In this document: positions 60,351 to 64,000 of the stretch, in pieces
How the letters are laid out: the number at the start of each line of letters is the position of its first letter
How positions within the stretch are numbered: the first letter of the stretch is position 1
From: Rhinopomastus cyanomelas
Lineage: Eukaryota; Chordata; Aves; Bucerotiformes; Rhinopomastidae
NCBI GenBank assembly: GCA_013400115.1
Contig: VXBP01005070.1
Span: 1,490-65,489, forward strand
Length of the DNA: 64,000 nt
Reading direction: 5' to 3'
Program-made: the position numbers and the translations under genes
Notes under the pieces: model-generated
The model's input: only the letters and a program-made list of their open reading frames with translations
Told to the model about the DNA's origin: nothing
Database searches by the model: none

Positions 60351-61156
60351 CATAGAATCATTAGGGATTGGAAGAGACCTTGAAAGATCATCTAGTCCAA
60401 ACCCCCTGACACAGGAGGATCACCTAGACCAAGTCATAGAGTCAGTCAGGGTTAGAAGGGACCACAGGATCATCCAGTTCCAACTCCCCTGCCATGGGCA
60501 GGGACACCCCACCCTAGATCAGGATGGCCAGAGCCTCATCCAGCCTGGCCTTAAACACCTCCAAGGATGGGGCCTCCACCACCTGCCTGGGCAACCCATT
60601 CCAGGCTCTCACCACTCTCATGGTGAACAACTTCCTCCTCACATGTAGTCTAAATATATCCATCTCCAGCTTTGCTCCATTCCCCATAGTCCTGTCGCTA
60701 TGTGCCATCCTAAAAAGTCCCTCCCCAGCCTTTTTGGAGGCCCCCTTCAGATACCGAAAGGCCACTAAAAAGTCACCTCAGAGCCTTCTCTTCTCCAGAC
60801 TCAACAGCCCCAAATTCCCTCAGTCTATCCTCATAGGAGAGGTACTCCAGCCCTCTGATCATCCTTGTGGCCCTCCTTTGCGCACACTCCATCTCCACAT
60901 CCCTCCTGTAGGGCTCCAGAACTGGACGCAGTATGTCAGGTGGGGTCTCACCAGAGCAGAGTAGATGGGGAGAATCACCTCCCTCGACCTTCTGGCCACA
61001 CTCCTCCTGATGCAGCCCAGGATCTCATTTGCCTTCTGGGCCGCAAGTGCACACCGCTGGCTCATGTTGAGCTTTTCGCCCACAAGCACCTCCAAGTTCC
61101 TCTCCTCAGGGCAACTCTCCAGCAAGTCACTGTCCAGCCTGTATTTGTGCTTAGAC
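60351..61156 (-). mobile_element. CR1 LINE inserted into another CR1; double 3' tail
   Basis: Antisense. The first tail is CATAGAATCATTAGGGATTG up to GGATCACCTAGACCAAGT. It is followed directly by a second tail, CATAGAGTCAGTCAGGGTTA, and then ORF2: 60514..60765 ends WNGLPRQVVEAPSLEVFKAR; 60859..61125 reads LEVLVGEKLNMSQRCALAAQ and VILPIYSALVRPHLTYCVQF. Open frames with few breaks make this one of the youngest copies. It is 5'-truncated within RT. Target duplication is at most 3 bp (CAT), as expected for CR1. Confidence 0.92.
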
Positions 61157-62013
61157 CATGGAACAGATCCTTCAGGAAACTATCCTGAGGCACAGAGACC
61201 ATAAAGAGGTGATTGGTAAGAACCAAAACAGCTTCACAAAAGGCAGATCATGCCTGACAAACCTGGAGGCCTTCCACAATAGAGTAACAACATTGATGGA
61301 TAAGAGTAGAGCAACTGATGAAACCTACTAGGACTTGTGCAAGGTATTTGACATTGTCCCACAAGACATCCTTCTGTCTAAAATAAAAGGACATGAACTT
61401 GACAGTCAGACCACCTAACACCTAACTAGGAATTGTCTGGATGGTCACACTCAAGAGTTGTGATCAATGGCTTGATGTCCAAGTGCAGACCTGGTATGAG
61501 TGGTGTTCCTCAAGGGTCTGTTTTGGGCCCTGTACTACTGTCTAACATCTTTGCTGAAGACACAGACAGTGGTGTAGAGTGAACCCTTGGCATGTTCGCC
61601 AATGACACCAAATAACGTGGTGCACCTGACAAACTTGAGGCAAGGGGTACCATCCAGAAGGACCCTGACAGGCTTGAGAACTGGGCTCACACAAAAGCAA
61701 GGTGATTTTCACCCTCAGCTCTGTTGTTTTGAGATGTCACCTGGAGTACTGCATCCAATTCCAGAGCTGTCAATACAAGACAGACATATAAGAGCAGATC
61801 CTGAGGAGGTCCATGAGGATTATCAGAGGGCTGGAGCCTGTGAAGGTGGTGAGGCATGGGAACAGGTTGTCCAGAGAAAGTGTAGATGCTCCCTCTCTGG
61901 AGAGGGCTCTGGGCAATCTGGTCTAGTGAGAGGTGTGTCTGCCTAGAGAAAGTGGGTTTGGAACCAGATGATCTCTAAGATCCCTTCCAATCTCAGCTAC
62001 TCTATTATTCTAG
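61157..62013 (+). mobile_element. CR1 LINE (host copy), right part
   Basis: Resumes CATGGAACAGATCCTTCAGG, continuing the RT from the point of interruption. Decayed landmarks: TTGACATTGTCCCACAAGAC, GGTGTTCCTCAAGGGTCTGT, GTTCGCCAATGACACCAAAT (the FADD region, now FAND). An internal deletion near 61700 follows, then the ORF2 end and a tail CCCTTCCAATCTCAGCTACT, CTATTATTCTA. Stops are frequent. Confidence 0.9.
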
Positions 62014-64000
62014 CAAACACTGTCAAATCAGAAATATTTTTCCTAGCGGAGAATTAAAAAACTTATGAACGACATGTTAAATAATTAGACAGCAGTTCTC
62101 TCTGTAAAAGTATGATAAATGAGGGTTTCTTCTGGTTGTTTCACCACTATATAATCACTAAACCAGTAATTTCTAAATTCTTATTTCCTGTTTACTGAGT
62201 GAATCTCGAGGAGTTTGGGTTTCCATCACATCTGATGTCCCCAGACTCTTACAGAACAGCAAACCTGGGTTTCTACTCCAGATTTGACTCAAAATTGGCT
62301 AACCTCACATGGAGAAAACCTTTCCGATTCACATTTGGTGATAGTTACCAAGATTTGAGCTATATTTTCAGTTAACTTCAAAAGAGTTAAGGACCTAAAT
62401 ACATTAAAGTCTTGAGAGAAGGTAAGAATTGAGGAGGGGGAAGTAAACAACAACAAAAAACCAGACATTTCAAATGTTGACTGTTCTTTCTACAACTTCC
62501 CTTGGGGAAAACCAAATCCCCTTTCAAGAGACTTCGGAAAGCTGGTACTACATCCTAAAGCATTTCAACAATAACTGCTGTGACAGTCTCCCAGACGCAA
62601 AACAAAAAGGCACACATCACTGATTAATAAGGACACGATCTTGGTTAGACCTCTGATCCATATATTTGCTCTGAAACAAAACTGGATCTAGACCTAGCAC
62701 TAGACAAAACTGACTAGTCCCACTCCTAACTGATGCTTCTTCTACACCCAGAGCAGGACAACCTAACTTACAAAGAACATAGCTCCAAGAAGGTGGTGTG
62801 GATATGCAGCTCAGCTTTGCTGAGGCAACAGGGTATTTTCAATTTACTGAATTGCTATGGTTTTTTCAACTTTCAGAAATCTTCAGCTTTATTCAAGCAA
62901 TGCACATGTGGCATTAGCCTCCTGTTCAGGGAAGGACAGTGAGGCTTGGCTAAGCCATATTGTTCCTATTAGTAGTTTGCTGGACAATTGTGACCGAACT
63001 GACCAACAAAAAAAGAACTTGTTGATACTTTTGTTTCCATAATAGCCACACCACCTTCTCAAATGCAGAATGAAATCAACTACAGCACTTTTCTGCTGGC
63101 AATCGCATCTGCGTAATGGTTCTGGGATAAAACTCTGCAGTACAGTTAAATACTAAGCACAATATGCAAATCCAGAAGTTTTACTTGTCCTTTGAAAACC
63201 CCCGAAGGACAAAAAAAATCTGCAGACAATCACCCTTCAGTTTTGCCTCTGTATCAACACCACTTACTGGGGGAACAATGTACTTTTCAGAACACTTAAG
63301 ATTTAATCTTGAATTTAGCTTAAGAAAACCTGTGCTGTACTGGTGCCCTCCAGTACTAACGCATCTGACCTCTTTGCAGAGAGGTAACAATACTTAAAGC
63401 TAGCCACATGCCTCTTTCACTGCTAAGAACATCATATATATGGCTTCCTACTATCTCCTACATTCTGATTCTTCCTTAGTTTTGCACTCTTCCAGCTTTT
63501 CCATCTTGCCCATGCAAATGTTTTATAATTAGAGTAAATAAAAGGTGAATGCTGAAAAATTACATAATGCTGTTAATAACAGCTCTTCATATATAGCAGC
63601 ATTTGAGTGCAAGAATACATTTTTTTCCAGAGTTTTGTACCACCCACCAGAATAAGAGAAACTGCTTGGTGTCTATAGCATTCAATTGCTGCAACGAAGC
63701 AAATTACCATTAATTATCCTTAATTGTAACATCCTTAATTAACATTCTTATGATGTTATTTCACACCATCATGGAAATAATTCTTCAGCGATCATACTAA
63801 TTCAAAATAAATGCTTTTCCTTATGAAATTGCCATTGCCATTATAAAGCTACAGAAATAACATCAATCAGCTATAAGAGTAGAATTATTACATCCTAATT
63901 GGGCATCACAGACTCAAATGTCTGTTTTCAAGAGATCCTCCTGTTCAACATAGAGTTTTTTCTACTGCTCTAACTTGGGATTATTTGGCAATGTATGACA
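62014..64000. other. Anonymous intronic sequence
   Basis: AT-rich, no gene or repeat family recognised. Confidence 0.55.

Larger units (their letters stand above)
22992..64000 (-). other. GNAQ: GNAQ intron 1 (partial, 3' part)
   Basis: All sequence right of exon 2 should be GNAQ intron 1 on the minus strand. No GC-rich first exon encoding the GNAQ N-terminus was seen, so the intron continues past 64000. Mammalian GNAQ intron 1 is about 100 kb, so at least 41 kb here is plausible. The content is AT-rich unique sequence plus CR1 copies, one solo LTR and one SINE, listed separately. Continuity is inferred; the assembly gaps at 29942 and 47930 mean it is not proven. Confidence 0.8.

Noticed and set aside
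1..64000. CRISPR arrays, operons, rRNA, prokaryotic elements
   Set aside because: No regularly spaced repeats or bacterial gene organisation; the window is vertebrate intron.

Overview
This window is vertebrate, and almost certainly bird, nuclear DNA. It lies inside the gene GNAQ (G protein alpha-q subunit), transcribed from the minus strand. The single protein-coding exon I can support is at 22807..22991(-). It is 185 bp, flanked by a canonical AG acceptor and GT donor, and encodes residues 46-107 of G-alpha-q including the P-loop GTGESGKS. Everything to its left (1..22806) reads as intron 2 and everything to its right (22992..64000) as intron 1. No other GNAQ exon was found. The bird assignment rests on the abundance and variety of CR1 LINEs (about 20 fragments of several ages) and on one LTR with the layout of the avian alpharetroviral LTR. 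In chicken, GNAQ lies on the Z chromosome as far as I recall, so Z linkage is likely but not shown here. The species cannot be fixed from the window.

Layout. 1..12594 is AT-rich intron 2 with four modest CR1 pieces. 12595..16640 is a CR1 cluster: a long minus-strand copy with endonuclease and reverse transcriptase (RT) remnants and several assembly breaks, then a second minus-strand copy. 16641..22806 is mostly anonymous intron with small CR1 tails. GNAQ exon 2 follows. 27074..27569 is a solo LTR with a 6-bp target duplication, located in intron 1. 29438..30184 is a broken CR1 holding a gap and a 22-bp triplication. 35425..36479 holds an older CR1 with a younger CR1 tail inside it. 38320..38476 is a tRNA-derived SINE with a CR1-like tail. 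46718..51880 is a 5-kb pile of at least four CR1s in mixed orientation. 57512..58785 is an old CR1. 60262..62014 is a plus-strand CR1 split by a younger minus-strand CR1. The remaining intronic sequence is unique-looking, AT-rich and without recognisable genes.

There is no operon-like logic here: this is one host gene exon plus transposable-element history. The most interesting items are the solo LTR (TATA box, poly(A) signal and a perfect YY1 site, all antisense to GNAQ), the tRNA-Lys-like/CR1-tail SINE, a CR1 subfamily with a double 3' tail seen twice with the same junction, two adjacent perfect hairpins near 44 kb, and clear assembly artefacts (exact duplications flanking single-N gaps). 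I found no new coding system, and the short open reading frames outside the exon and the CR1s show no family resemblance.
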